Source: Rubrivirga sp. SAORIC476
Lineage (GTDB): Bacteria > Bacteroidota > Rhodothermia > Rhodothermales > Rubricoccaceae
Length of the DNA: 64,000 nucleotides
Reading direction: 5' to 3'
Assembly (NCBI RefSeq): GCF_002283555.1
Contig: NZ_MVOI01000006.1
Span: 248,001-312,000 of the forward strand
The notes below the pieces were generated by a model, which was not told the origin of the DNA, made no database searches, and saw only the letters and a program-made list of their open reading frames with translations. Position numbers and translations under genes: made by a program. Every line of letters begins with the position of its first letter. Within the stretch, counting starts at the first letter, position 1. Shown in pieces: positions 51,838-59,819 of this stretch.

Positions 51838-52372
51838 GAGTGATCGTGAAGTCGCTCTCGTAGTCCTCGAACACCTCGAAGGTGTAGCCGTGAATGATCT
51901 GGGTCGCCTCCAGGCGTGCCCGGTCGCCGACGACGGTGAACGTCCAGAGGTCCTTCGGGAAGATGCCCAACTCCTCGGCCTGCGGCAGGTCGAGCTCCAG
52001 CGTGGGGCGGCCGTAGGTGCCGTAGACGGGCCACGTCTGCACGAGGTCGTCGTCCCAGATCGCCGTCCGCTCGATGATGGTCTGGTTGCCGTCCTCGTCG
52101 TCGCGGGGCTCGCGGAGCGTGAACGTGCCGGTGTTGTACTGGTAGAGGTAGCCGAGAACGAGGCCGTCCTCGTCTTCGGTCAGTTCGAACTCGTAGCGGG
52201 TCTCGTAGTCGGTGAGCACCCGGAAGTTCTGACCCGCCATGAGCGTGTCGATCTGGAACTCGGCCGTGCCGGCCCAGACGCCGGACGTGGCGCTGGTGGA
52301 CGAGCCACTCGAGTCGCAGGCAGAGAGACCGAGCAGGACCGTGGCGGCGAGGAGGACGCGGAGGGCAGTCAT
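51794..52372 (-). CDS. Putative lipoprotein, unknown function
   Basis: A 192-residue lipoprotein with lipobox LSAC ([19 protein letters not shown]) followed by a Ser/Thr linker. The mature part is acidic with aromatic strand-forming segments ([49 protein letters not shown]), consistent with a lipocalin-like beta-barrel. No family recognised. It is downstream of the LexA-like gene on the same strand, with a 75-bp gap. Confidence 0.65.
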   Translation of the reverse strand: MTALRVLLAATVLLGLSACDSSGSSTSATSGVWAGTAEFQIDTLMAGQNFRVLTDYETRYEFELTEDEDGLVLGYLYQYNTGTFTLREPRDDEDGNQTIIERTAIWDDDLVQTWPVYGTYGRPTLELDLPQAEELGIFPKDLWTFTVVGDRARLEATQIIHGYTFEVFEDYESDFTITLSPSNQDEFSLRRQ

Positions 52373-52447
52373 AGGAGGGGGCGAGCGGACATCCCCACGG
52401 ATATCGGCTCCCTCCGAGCGGGCCTTAATCCCGGCGCCCGACTTCTG

Positions 52448-53038
52448 CTACGCCTCGGTCTGCGGACGCCGCGGGGCGCGGACGATGCCGTACGGACCCG
52501 CGTGCCCGGCGTAGCGGCCGAGTACCTGCGGCTCCACCGTCGGCTCGTCACACTCGACGTCGCCGTCGGTGCCGACGGTGCCGAGGGACAGGCGGCCGCC
52601 GTCCATCACCACGACAGTCTCGCCCTCGGGCGCCTCGTCATCGGAGACGAACACGTAGCGGGCATCTCCGAGCTCCGACGTGCGGGCAGTGTCGTCCTCG
52701 ATTTCCAGGGCGTGGAGGCCCGAGAAGTCCGGGAAGAGCGTCGTCAGCGAGAGCCGGTCCGAGGGGGACGGCTCGATGCGCCCGTCGCGAAAGGCCCCCT
52801 TGACGCGGATCGACCCGTCCCGCGAGGTCGACTCCACGAGCGCGTAGCCGTTTCGGTCGCGCTGGAGAAACCCCTTTCGTGAGAGCGCCTGCAGGTTCTG
52901 CGTGACCGAGTTGGGCGACCGGTAAGCGAAGTGGTCGGCGATTTCGCGGTAGGTCGGCCAGACCTTGTGCGTCTCGACGTGCTCGCGCAGGTATTCGAGG
53001 AAAGAGTGCTGCTTCTGGGTCAGCTGTCGACGGCTCAT
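52448..53038 (-). CDS. LexA-like repressor without recognisable S24 protease dyad
   Basis: A 196-residue protein. Residues 1-68 (LTQKQHSFLEYLREH, PTYREIADHFAYRSPNSVTQ, LSRKGFLQRDRNGYAL) are a LexA-type winged helix. Residues 78-196 follow the S24 layout, but the catalytic Ser of the GDSM motif aligns with Thr in EDDTA (residues 114-118), and the Lys position falls in GGRLSLGTVG (148-157), which has no Lys. Autocleavage therefore looks unlikely. recO lies 122 bp upstream on the same strand. It may be a constitutive or differently triggered regulator; SOS function is inference. Confidence 0.72.
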   Translation of the reverse strand: MSRRQLTQKQHSFLEYLREHVETHKVWPTYREIADHFAYRSPNSVTQNLQALSRKGFLQRDRNGYALVESTSRDGSIRVKGAFRDGRIEPSPSDRLSLTTLFPDFSGLHALEIEDDTARTSELGDARYVFVSDDEAPEGETVVVMDGGRLSLGTVGTDGDVECDEPTVEPQVLGRYAGHAGPYGIVRAPRRPQTEA

Positions 53039-53160
53039 GGAGGACCAGGGTGTCCGTCGCGAAGGTAGGGCACGCGTCCGTCACACACAACTCTGCACAG
53101 GTAGCCGATGGCGGAAGCCAGGCCGCCTCGCGAGGGGTGCAGGGCGGTTCCGTACGGAAC

Positions 53161-53955
53161 TCAGGCCTCGTCCTGGCGCCCCAGTCCGGCATCGAGTTGG
53201 TCCGCCACCTGGCGAACGCGCTCCGGGTACGTGGACTCGGTGTGCACCCGCACGAAGGCGTCGACGAGGCCCTCCACCTCGCGGCGGACGTCTGGGGCGA
53301 GGCGCATGCGACCGGCGGTGGCGAGCGGCGTCCGCGCGAGCACGGCGAAGGCGCGGAGCGCGGCGCGGCTGGCCTCGATGCCACCGCTGGAAGACGACAT
53401 CTCGTATGCGCCCGCCTCGGCCCCCGCCGGGATCACGGCACCGCTCTGGAGGAGCAACCGCCCGCCCTCGTCCCCGAGCGCCTCGACATCCTCCCGCCGG
53501 ATGTCGGGCGCGAAGCCGAGCAGCGAGGCGAGATGAAGCTGAAACCAGGGCACGGCGTTGGCTGCGTTGGCGTCCGCCTCGTCGATGTGCTCCAGCGTCC
53601 GTACGACGAGGTCAAGCGCGAGCGGGTGGGCCTCGCCTTCCTCCACGAGCGAGCGCGTGACCTCGAGCACGCGGAGGCCCAGCGGAACGCGCTCGATCTC
53701 GGACGTGAGGCGCTTGAACCGGACCACGTGGGCGGTCTCCTTGAGCGTCTGTAGGCCACGCTGGGGCCGGTGGTAGTAGACCGCCTGGACGTACGAAAGA
53801 GGCTGGAGCGTCGAGCCGAAGGCGCTCGTCGGACGCCGCGCGCCCCGTGCGAGCACGCCGATGACGCCATGAGGGCGCGTCAGCAGCCGGACGATGCGGC
53901 TGGTCTCGCCGTAGTCGAAGGCGTGGAGGACGATGGCGTCGGTGCGGACGATCAT
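53161..53955 (-). CDS. recO: DNA repair protein RecO
   Basis: A 264-residue recombination mediator that loads RecA with RecR. The N-terminal OB fold (MIVRTDAIVLHAFDYGETSR, LLTRPHGVIGVLARGARRP) is characteristic, and the C-terminal helical part (WFQLHLASLLGFAPDI) includes the usual hydrophobic LLGFAPD motif. The zinc cysteines of some RecO proteins are absent, as in most Bacteroidota. ATG 53955 matches the family start. Confidence 0.93.
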   Translation of the reverse strand: MIVRTDAIVLHAFDYGETSRIVRLLTRPHGVIGVLARGARRPTSAFGSTLQPLSYVQAVYYHRPQRGLQTLKETAHVVRFKRLTSEIERVPLGLRVLEVTRSLVEEGEAHPLALDLVVRTLEHIDEADANAANAVPWFQLHLASLLGFAPDIRREDVEALGDEGGRLLLQSGAVIPAGAEAGAYEMSSSSGGIEASRAALRAFAVLARTPLATAGRMRLAPDVRREVEGLVDAFVRVHTESTYPERVRQVADQLDAGLGRQDEA

Positions 53956-54059
53956 GCCCGACGTACGCTCGCCGGTCGGCGCGGTGCCGCGAGCGGGGCA
54001 GAGGTTACGTGTGGCGGTGTCGCGGGTCTATGGGGACTCTCGCAGACTTTCTTCCTGCC

Positions 54060-54608
54060 ATGCGCTGGCTCTACCGCCTCCGGACGCACGCGGGACTGAG
54101 CGGACCCGAAGGCACGGCGGCGCTCGTCCTGCTCCTCGCCTTGCTGGGGGGCACGGCCGCGCGTCACGTCCAGTCCTCCTCGGCGCCGGTCCCGGCTGAC
54201 CTCTTCGCTGCTGCCGACGCCGCCTTCGCCACGGCCGCTGCGGACACGGCGTCGTTCACCCCTCGGGCCTTCGCTGCGCCGCTCACTGGCGCAGAAGAGG
54301 CTGCCGAGCCTCCCCCGAACGCCGCGCCAGAGGAGAGCGACTCGACGGCGTCCGAGATCGCCGAGGCCGTCGTCGAGCGCGCGGCGGCCCCGCGCCGCTC
54401 GGGCAAGCCCCCGCCCGCGCCGACCAACATCAACACGGCGTCCGCGGCGGAACTGCAGCGGTTGCCACGGATCGGTCCCGCGCTGGCCGGGCGAATTGTC
54501 GAGTACCGTCGCGTGAACGGACGCTTCCGGAGTGCCGAGCAGATCACCGAGGTGCGCGGCATCGGCGAGAAGACCCTGGAGAAGATGCGGCCGTGGATCC
54601 GGTTGTGA
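54060..54608 (+). CDS. ComEA-like helix-hairpin-helix protein
   Basis: A 182-residue membrane-anchored protein. A single helix (GPEGTAALVLLLALLGGTAA) is followed by a Pro/Ala-rich linker, then the C-terminal HhH domain (INTASAAELQRLPRIGPALA, IVEYRRVNGRFRSAEQITEV, GIGEKTLEKMRPWI), the ComEA signature for non-specific double-stranded DNA binding during DNA uptake. Starts at 54030 or 54060 are both possible; the latter is closest to the anchor. No other competence genes lie nearby. Confidence 0.85.
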   Translation: MRWLYRLRTHAGLSGPEGTAALVLLLALLGGTAARHVQSSSAPVPADLFAAADAAFATAAADTASFTPRAFAAPLTGAEEAAEPPPNAAPEESDSTASEIAEAVVERAAAPRRSGKPPPAPTNINTASAAELQRLPRIGPALAGRIVEYRRVNGRFRSAEQITEVRGIGEKTLEKMRPWIRL

Positions 54609-54612
54609 TCCC

Positions 54613-54813
54613 TCAGCCGTCCGGCGTCGGCGGGTCAGGGGGCGTCGCCTTCCGGGCTGCCCGCGTCCGGTCCGCGACCGCGCGAGGCGTCCAGTCGTCC
54701 GCGATGCGCTCCTGGCGCTGGAGGAACCGGTAGACCGGGTACAGGAGCACGAACGCGAGCAGGATGAACCCGAAGAAGGTCCCGGCGATGACGAGGTAGA
54801 TCTGACCGTCCAT
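54613..54813 (-). CDS. Small membrane protein
   Basis: A 66-residue product, ATG 54813. MDGQIYLVIAGTFFGFILLA followed by FVLLYPVYRFLQRQ gives one transmembrane helix, and the basic/Pro tail is cytoplasmic. No family recognised. Its stop lies 5 bp from the stop of the convergent HhH gene; upstream it is divergent from the NUDIX gene, 39 bp away. Confidence 0.55.
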   Translation of the reverse strand: MDGQIYLVIAGTFFGFILLAFVLLYPVYRFLQRQERIADDWTPRAVADRTRAARKATPPDPPTPDG

Positions 54814-54852
54814 GGGGTGTGAACCGCGCCGAGGCGGTTCCGTTCTCCCGCC

Positions 54853-55329
54853 ATGCCCGTCCTCTCGATCCACGCCGTCGATGTGTACCCGTACCGCCGT
54901 ACCCCGGCGGGGGAGACCGAGTGGCTCGTGGCTCGGCGGGCCGCCGGGCACGCCTACGCAGGTACCTGGCGCATGATCGGCGGGAAGGTGGACGCAGGGG
55001 AGGCTGCCTGGGAGACCGCACTCCGCGAACTGGCCGAGGAGACCGGCTGGCATCCCGGGGGCGGGCTCCTCACGATGTGGACGCTTCCGTCCGTCAACGC
55101 CCACTACGACTGGGTTGCAGATCGGGTCGTGCTCGCGCCCGCCTTCGCGGCCGAGGTCAAGGGTGAGCCCGTCCTGGACGAGGAACACGATGCCGCGGCG
55201 TGGCTTCCTGTCGAGGCGGCCGCGCGGCGTCTCGCCTGGCCTGAGCAGGCCCGCCTGCTCCGCCTCGCCGCGTCGCTGGCCGGAGCGGAGCGCCCTGCCA
55301 CCTGGACGGTCCCTGTCGACGGGAGGTGA
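54853..55329 (+). CDS. NUDIX hydrolase
   Basis: A 158-residue pyrophosphohydrolase. The Nudix box is complete: GGKVDAGEAAWETALRELAE followed by ETGW (G-x5-E-x7-R-E-x2-E-E-x-G). The N-terminal strand SIHAVDVYPYRRTPAGETEW and the later WLPVEAAARRLAWPEQARLL fit the family. The substrate (nucleoside diphosphate derivative) cannot be told. Short upstream region shared with the small membrane protein. Confidence 0.9.
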   Translation: MPVLSIHAVDVYPYRRTPAGETEWLVARRAAGHAYAGTWRMIGGKVDAGEAAWETALRELAEETGWHPGGGLLTMWTLPSVNAHYDWVADRVVLAPAFAAEVKGEPVLDEEHDAAAWLPVEAAARRLAWPEQARLLRLAASLAGAERPATWTVPVDGR

Positions 55330-55445
55330 GGTCAGGAATGTCCGTATAAGGCCGTGAAATGCAGGTGAGTGGCGATCCTGTGCGTCGGTAGCGGGTTAGG
55401 GAGACAAAGGGCTTCTTGCCCCTCTCTCTCCTTACCCGCCCTGCT

Positions 55446-55916
55446 ATGACCTCCCGTCTTCCCCTTCTTGCACTCGTGCTCGCGTTGCCCTTCTCGGCGT
55501 GCGAGTCCACCCCCGACGAGCCTGTCGTCGAGGACACGGCCGTCGTCGAGACCGTCGACCCCATGCCGGCTGACACCATGGCCGCCCCGGCGACCGACGT
55601 GACCGCCGAAGGCACCGTCGAGGCGGTGCAGGCAGCCGGTGGCCTGACGTCGCTTCCGGGCGAGGCCGCCATCAGCAACATCGACGGCTGGATCGCCCAG
55701 CTCGACGGCAACCCGGACTTCGCGCCAGTCGTCGAGGATCTCCAGCTCCTCCGTGGTCAGCTCCAGGAGTCGCCCATCGACGGTGCGGCCGTCGGCGCGA
55801 CGCTCCAGCGCCTCGGTGAGGCCACGTCAGCCGCGGCTGGCGACAACGCGTCTCTCCAGACGCTCGGCTCGGCCCTGACGGAAGGAGGCAACGCCCTCAC
55901 TGGGGGGGCGATGTAG
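55446..55916 (+). CDS. Putative lipoprotein
   Basis: A 156-residue lipoprotein: MTSRLPLLALVLALPFSAC gives a clean lipobox (FSAC). An acidic, Pro/Thr-rich region follows, then a helical domain (AISNIDGWIAQLDGNPDFAP, VVEDLQLLRGQLQESPIDGA) ending in a small-residue tail. The helical part could be a periplasmic bundle. No family recognised. ATG 55446 is chosen over an upstream in-frame start at 55416. Confidence 0.65.
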   Translation: MTSRLPLLALVLALPFSACESTPDEPVVEDTAVVETVDPMPADTMAAPATDVTAEGTVEAVQAAGGLTSLPGEAAISNIDGWIAQLDGNPDFAPVVEDLQLLRGQLQESPIDGAAVGATLQRLGEATSAAAGDNASLQTLGSALTEGGNALTGGAM

Positions 55917-56226
55917 TTTCGCGCAGAGACCATTCGAGGCCGTCGGCTCTCCCGTTTGGATGAGCTGGCGGCCTTTTGTCTGTGATACAGGACGGGTCCA
56001 CAGTCTTCACAGAGCGGTCGAAAACAGTCCTCAGAGGGCCACAGGGCCGAATAAGGTGCTCGGGGAGGCGTCATTCTGGAGGCTGTGTCTGAAAAATTGG
56101 ACGCCGTTGTCCAGCAATGTGGGCAACTACCGGGCGGTGGCGCCGTTGTAGCAGCACTCGTCACCTCGGTGCGCGAGTCCCGGCGATCGCTCCCGGGTCC
56201 CCTGTATCACACCACCCCCTACTACC
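55917..56226. other. Gap between two lipoprotein genes
   Basis: A 310-bp intergenic stretch of lower GC than its neighbours. I see no ORF with domain support, no tRNA and no strong hairpin; it presumably holds the promoter of the downstream lipoprotein. Confidence 0.4.
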
Positions 56227-56538
56227 ATGACGAAGCGTATTGCGCTGTTCGCGCTCGCTCTCTCGCTCCCCATCGCCGCCTGCGGCGATGATACGGACAC
56301 CTACCAGACCGACGACGCCATCGAGGCCGATGCCGAGATGATGGGCGCCGAGGCCGACGCCGCCATCGACGAGATGGGTGCCGAGACCGACGCCGCCATC
56401 GACGAGATGGGCGCCGAGGCTGATGCGGCCATCGACGAGATGGGTGCCGAGGCCGACCAGGCTGGCGAGGCGATCGAGGACCAGGTCAACGAGACCGCCG
56501 GTGACGTCGAGGAGGCCACCGACGACGACGGCATGTAA
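56227..56538 (+). CDS. Small repeat lipoprotein
   Basis: A 103-residue lipoprotein with lipobox PIAAC (MTKRIALFALALSLPIAAC). Residues about 36-80 are four near-identical 11-residue repeats (DEMGAEADAAI), encoded by 33-bp repeats, predicted to form a long amphipathic helix with Ala at regular spacing. This is reminiscent of Lpp-like or alanine-zipper coiled-coil lipoproteins of the outer membrane, though it lacks the C-terminal Lys/Arg of Lpp. Its transcript ends in a very good UUCG hairpin (56573-56604). Confidence 0.7.
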   Translation: MTKRIALFALALSLPIAACGDDTDTYQTDDAIEADAEMMGAEADAAIDEMGAETDAAIDEMGAEADAAIDEMGAEADQAGEAIEDQVNETAGDVEEATDDDGM

Positions 56539-56572
56539 TCGGCTCGGGGCTCCGGCCCCGGATCCGTTGCCA

Positions 56573-56604
56573 GCGGGGCGATCTCCTTCGGGAGGTCGCC
56601 CCGC
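56573..56604 (+). terminator. Hairpin terminator with UUCG tetraloop
   Basis: GCGGGGCGA-T-CTCC / GGAG-G-TCGCCCCGC close a C(TTCG)G tetraloop, 35 bp after the repeat lipoprotein stop. Very stable; no U-run. Confidence 0.65.
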
Positions 56605-56768
56605 GCTGCGTTCGGGCCCCGCGGGCTCTATTTGGTCGGCCAGGCACCACCCGGCAGGACGCCGCGTTGGGTCCCTGGCGGCTCCGTGGTCTCTGCGGAT
56701 GGCCCCCACCTCTGGTTGACTCCTGTTCCGGCGCAGTCTATCCTGCCCGATCCGCCCCGACCGTCTCG

Positions 56769-57344
56769 ATGCGCACGCTCGCCCTCGCCGCTCTCCTCGC
56801 TTTCGCCGTGCCCGTCCGCGCTCAGCGCGCGGCCGATGTGCCCGTTCGCTCAGCGCCGGTGGTGCTGTCTGAGACGCCCAGTGCTCTCGGCCTGGGTCAG
56901 TTGTTCAACGCCCAGACGCTGAAGTTCAGCCAGTCCTACGAGGCGTCGTACAGCGGTGGGGCGGGCGGCTCCATCGGCCTCGGCGTGTACACGGCCTCGC
57001 TCCGGTGGCAGCCGACCCAGAACCTGGCCGGGCGCGTGGACGTGGGCGTGATGCACAGCCCGTTCGGTTCGTCCGAGATCCAGGGCGGCCTCGGGCTTGA
57101 CGGCGCCAGCGACACGCGTGTCTTCCTCCGCAACGCGGAACTCGCGTACCGGCCGACGGAGAACGCCATGATCCACCTCAGCGTCCAGCAGAGCCCGTAC
57201 GGGAGCTACGCCTCGCCGTACGGCACGTCCGGGTATGGCTATGGGGCGCGTAGCTACGGCCTGTACGGCGGCGGTGGCACCGGCTTCAGCACGGGATTCA
57301 GCGTCGGCTCCGGAGACGACCTCTTCTTCCGCGACGCCGAGTAG
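56769..57344 (+). CDS. Exported hypothetical protein
   Basis: A 191-residue protein with a signal peptide (MRTLALAALLAFAVPVRAQ). The mature part is rich in alternating polar/apolar strands (YEASYSGGAGGSIGLGVYTA, RVDVGVMHSPFGSSEIQGGL), ending in a Gly/Tyr/Ser-rich tail (YGTSGYGYGARSYGLYGGGG). This resembles the strand pattern of a small outer-membrane beta-barrel or a secreted filament protein. It ends 7 bp before the LytR_C gene, so the two are probably co-transcribed with rsfS. Confidence 0.6.
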   Translation: MRTLALAALLAFAVPVRAQRAADVPVRSAPVVLSETPSALGLGQLFNAQTLKFSQSYEASYSGGAGGSIGLGVYTASLRWQPTQNLAGRVDVGVMHSPFGSSEIQGGLGLDGASDTRVFLRNAELAYRPTENAMIHLSVQQSPYGSYASPYGTSGYGYGARSYGLYGGGGTGFSTGFSVGSGDDLFFRDAE

Positions 57345-57351
57345 CGATCTC

Positions 57352-57795
57352 TTGTCCGGCTCCCGCCTGAGCGACGGCCTTCTCAACGCGGCCCTCCTGG
57401 TGGGCGGGCTCGCGGTGCTCGTGCTCCTCTACGGCTTCGTCACGCGGACGTTTACGCCGCGGACGGTACCCGAGCGCACCGCCGCCGAGGACCACTCGCG
57501 CATCCAGGTGGAGGTCCGCAACGCGGCCGGCGTCGATGGGCTCGCGGCCGGGGTGACGGCCCACCTCCGCCGTCGGGGGTTCGACGTGGTCGATATCGGC
57601 AATGCGCCCGCGCGGGACACCACGACGGTGGTCGTGCGTTCGGGCACCGCCCTCGACGCTCGCTACGTGGCCCAGGCCCTCGGCCTCGGCGCAGAGCGTG
57701 TCGACACCGGAGGGCCGACCACCGACTACTCTCTCGACGTGACCGTGTACGTCGGCGCCGACTACCGCGCGCTGGCCTCGTACGATTCCGACTGA
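57352..57795 (+). CDS. LytR C-terminal domain protein, membrane-anchored
   Basis: A 147-residue protein from TTG 57352, with one transmembrane helix (LLNAALLVGGLAVLVLLYGF) and a LytR_C domain (IQVEVRNAAGVDGLAAGVTA, LRRRGFDVVDIG, VVVRSGTALDARYVAQAL, SLDVTVYVGADY). In many Gram-positive bacteria a LytR-CpsA-Psr protein with this C-terminal domain is encoded next to rsfS; here the domain stands alone. It starts 7 bp after the upstream stop and is followed by rsfS at 26 bp, forming an operon. A role in the cell wall is inference. Confidence 0.78.
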   Translation: MSGSRLSDGLLNAALLVGGLAVLVLLYGFVTRTFTPRTVPERTAAEDHSRIQVEVRNAAGVDGLAAGVTAHLRRRGFDVVDIGNAPARDTTTVVVRSGTALDARYVAQALGLGAERVDTGGPTTDYSLDVTVYVGADYRALASYDSD

Positions 57796-57821
57796 CCTTT
57801 TCTCTGATCTCGACCGACTCC

Positions 57822-58343
57822 ATGTCTGCCTCTGCCTCCCAGTCTCAACGCGCTCCCCGCTCCGGCCCCACCCCCGGCCGTGAGCTGGCCCGCATCGCGC
57901 TCGACGCAGCCCTCGACAAGCGTGCCCGCGACGTGACCGTGATGGACCTGCGCGGCATCTCCGGCGAGGTCGACTATTTCGTGATCGCGACCGGCGAGTC
58001 GGACCTTCAGATCCGCGCCATCGTGGACGGCGTCGTGGACGCGATCCGCAAGCAGGCGGGCGAGCGGCCCGTGGCGCGCGACGGCCAGCCCGGCACGAGC
58101 CGCTGGATCGTGCTCGACTACTTCGACCTCGCCGTCCACGTCTTCGACCCCGAGCTGCGGGCGCACTACGACCTGGAGCGCCTCTGGGGCGACGCACCCA
58201 CCGAGACCGTCACCGACGAACAGCCCGAGGCGAAGCTCCTCGCTGGCGACGCGCCGTCGTCGCTGACGCCGCCGCCGAGCCGGGCCGCCGAGGCGGCGCC
58301 GGTCGCGGACGATGAGGCGGCTCCGGACGACGAGGCCGAGTGA
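57822..58343 (+). CDS. rsfS: Ribosome silencing factor RsfS
   Basis: A 173-residue protein of the RsfS/DUF143 family, which binds ribosomal protein uL14 and blocks subunit joining during nutrient stress. Core motifs: ARIALDAALDKRARDVTVMD, YFVIATGESDLQIRAIVDGV, RDGQPGTSRWIVLDYFDLAVHVF and YDLERLWGDAP. The C-terminal 50 residues are an acidic Ala/Pro-rich extension beyond the usual 110-120. Its stop overlaps the following lipoprotein start (TGATG). Confidence 0.93.
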   Translation: MSASASQSQRAPRSGPTPGRELARIALDAALDKRARDVTVMDLRGISGEVDYFVIATGESDLQIRAIVDGVVDAIRKQAGERPVARDGQPGTSRWIVLDYFDLAVHVFDPELRAHYDLERLWGDAPTETVTDEQPEAKLLAGDAPSSLTPPPSRAAEAAPVADDEAAPDDEAE

Positions 58344-58855
58344 TGCGCGCGCTCTTCCTGGCCGTATTCGCCCTCGTGCTGGCCGCCTGCGGCGGATCGT
58401 CGGGGGCAGCGGATGGCCCTGACCGCGACCGCTTCGGCTATCGTGTCGGGAGCGACCCGAACCGCGAGACGATGCTGATCCGGCCGCTCTCGGACAGCAC
58501 GCGCTACCTCGTCTACCCGGCCGTCGTGGATTCCATCGCGGTCCGCCCTGCGGGACGCCCGCTACCGGGCGACGGCGTCGCGGTGGAGGTGCTCGTCCAG
58601 GGCGCGCTTCCCGACGCGTGCGCGGAACTGACCGACGTCACGCAGAGCCGCGACAGTCAGTTCGTGACCGTCGACCTGACGATGCGCCAGCCGCGCGAGA
58701 CGGTCTGCGCGGCCGTCGTCCGGCCGTTCCGGTTCTATCTGATGCTGGATGGGTCGTACCCGGCGGGCAGCTACCTGCTTCGCCTCAACGGCAAGACAGT
58801 CCCGTTCCAGGTGCTCCCGGCGCGGACGGTCGAGGGCGGCTCCGATGCGGGCTGA
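58343..58855 (+). CDS. Putative lipoprotein
   Basis: A 170-residue lipoprotein, lipobox LAAC (MRALFLAVFALVLAAC), translationally coupled to rsfS (TGATG). The mature part has beta-strands (YRVGSDPNRETMLIRPLSDS, RFYLMLDGSYPAGSYLLRLN) and two cysteines (PDACAEL, ETVCAAV), which suggests a small disulfide-bonded periplasmic domain. No family recognised. It overlaps the next gene by 11 bases. Confidence 0.65.
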   Translation: MRALFLAVFALVLAACGGSSGAADGPDRDRFGYRVGSDPNRETMLIRPLSDSTRYLVYPAVVDSIAVRPAGRPLPGDGVAVEVLVQGALPDACAELTDVTQSRDSQFVTVDLTMRQPRETVCAAVVRPFRFYLMLDGSYPAGSYLLRLNGKTVPFQVLPARTVEGGSDAG

Positions 58856-59240
58856 GCCCGGCCTCCGGCTGGCAGCCGTGGCGGCCGTCCTCGGCGGCCT
58901 CGCGGTCGCGCTCGGTGCCTTCGGCACCCACGGCCTCGCCGACGCCGTGACGCCGGAGCGGCTGACGACGTGGCGGACGAGTGCGCAGTATCACCTCGTC
59001 CACGCGCTCGCGGCGGTCGGTGCGGGCGTGTTCGCAGGGCGTCGCGGCTCGGCGGTGGCGCTCTGGGCCGCCCGACTGTTCGTGGCGGGCGTGGTCCTGT
59101 TCTCAGGGAGTCTCTACGCGCTCGTCCTGCTCGACCTCGGTGTGCTCGGCGCTGTCGCGCCACTCGGTGGCCTCGCGTTCATGGCGGGCTGGGCAGCGCT
59201 CGCGCTCGCGCTGTGGCGCGAAGGGACCGCGGTCGACTAG
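58845..59240 (+). CDS. DUF423 family membrane protein
   Basis: A 131-residue inner-membrane protein. RLAAVAAVLGGLAVALGAFG followed by THGL is the diagnostic start of the DUF423/YgdD family, then SAQYHLVHALAAVGAGVFAG and two or three more helices to the end. Function unknown. The start ATG 58845 lies inside the previous gene (11-bp overlap), so it is coupled to the lipoprotein. A 9-bp inverted repeat follows at 59293-59325. Confidence 0.9.
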   Translation: MRAEPGLRLAAVAAVLGGLAVALGAFGTHGLADAVTPERLTTWRTSAQYHLVHALAAVGAGVFAGRRGSAVALWAARLFVAGVVLFSGSLYALVLLDLGVLGAVAPLGGLAFMAGWAALALALWREGTAVD

Positions 59241-59292
59241 ACGGCCGACCGCCGGCCCGCAGGATCCGGTCGGGCCGCCGCCGAGACGGACA

Positions 59293-59325
59293 CCGCCCAC
59301 CCCAGCAACGTGCCGAGGTGGGCGG
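59293..59325. terminator. Hairpin between convergent genes
   Basis: CCGCCCACC / GGTGGGCGG, perfect 9-bp arms with a 15-nt loop, between the DUF423 stop (59240) and the convergent hypothetical gene stop (59364). Confidence 0.5.
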
Positions 59326-59363
59326 GATCGAAATCGGTGCGGTCGTCTCCGCAGTCCGGAGCG

Positions 59364-59720
59364 CTAGGCCGTGTCCTCGTCGAAGAGGATCATGAAGCTG
59401 GGGCCGAGGTTGTGCTCGCGGGCGAGCGTCATGAGCACCTCTGCGGCGGCCTCGGGCGTCTCGTAGGTACCGTACTCCTGACCATCGACGGCCAGGGCGT
59501 AGTCCACCTCGCCATCCTCGTCGGCGTCGAGCTCCTCCCACTCGACGGCCTCCTCGATGAGGTAGATGTCGCGGTCGGGGTCGTAGGACGCGAGGTAGCG
59601 CTCGCGAACGCTCTCCTTGTCGATGAGGCTGACGTTGCCGAGCGCGCCGTACTCTTCATCGTAGAAGAGGGCCTCGGCGAGGAGCTGGCGGGCGAATTGG
59701 TCGACGTTGAAGGGAGGCAT
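59364..59720 (-). CDS. Hypothetical acidic protein
   Basis: A 118-residue soluble acidic protein, ATG 59720 (MPPFNVDQFARQLLAEALFY); a GTG two codons upstream is an alternative. Residues 34-75 (VRERYLASYDPDRDIYLIEE, EWEELDADEDGEVDYALAV) show a calcium-binding-like DADEDGEVD segment, but not a full EF hand. No family recognised. It is divergent in expression from none of its neighbours; lipB follows upstream on the same strand 100 bp away. Confidence 0.55.
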   Translation of the reverse strand: MPPFNVDQFARQLLAEALFYDEEYGALGNVSLIDKESVRERYLASYDPDRDIYLIEEAVEWEELDADEDGEVDYALAVDGQEYGTYETPEAAAEVLMTLAREHNLGPSFMILFDEDTA

Positions 59721-59819
59721 GGGCACGCGGTTGAAAGAGGGGATGGGGAACGTACGCAGCCGCCCCGCGAAGTTGCCCGGCAGGGCGAATCTCCGCAGGG
59801 AACGGGGAAACAGGCGGTC

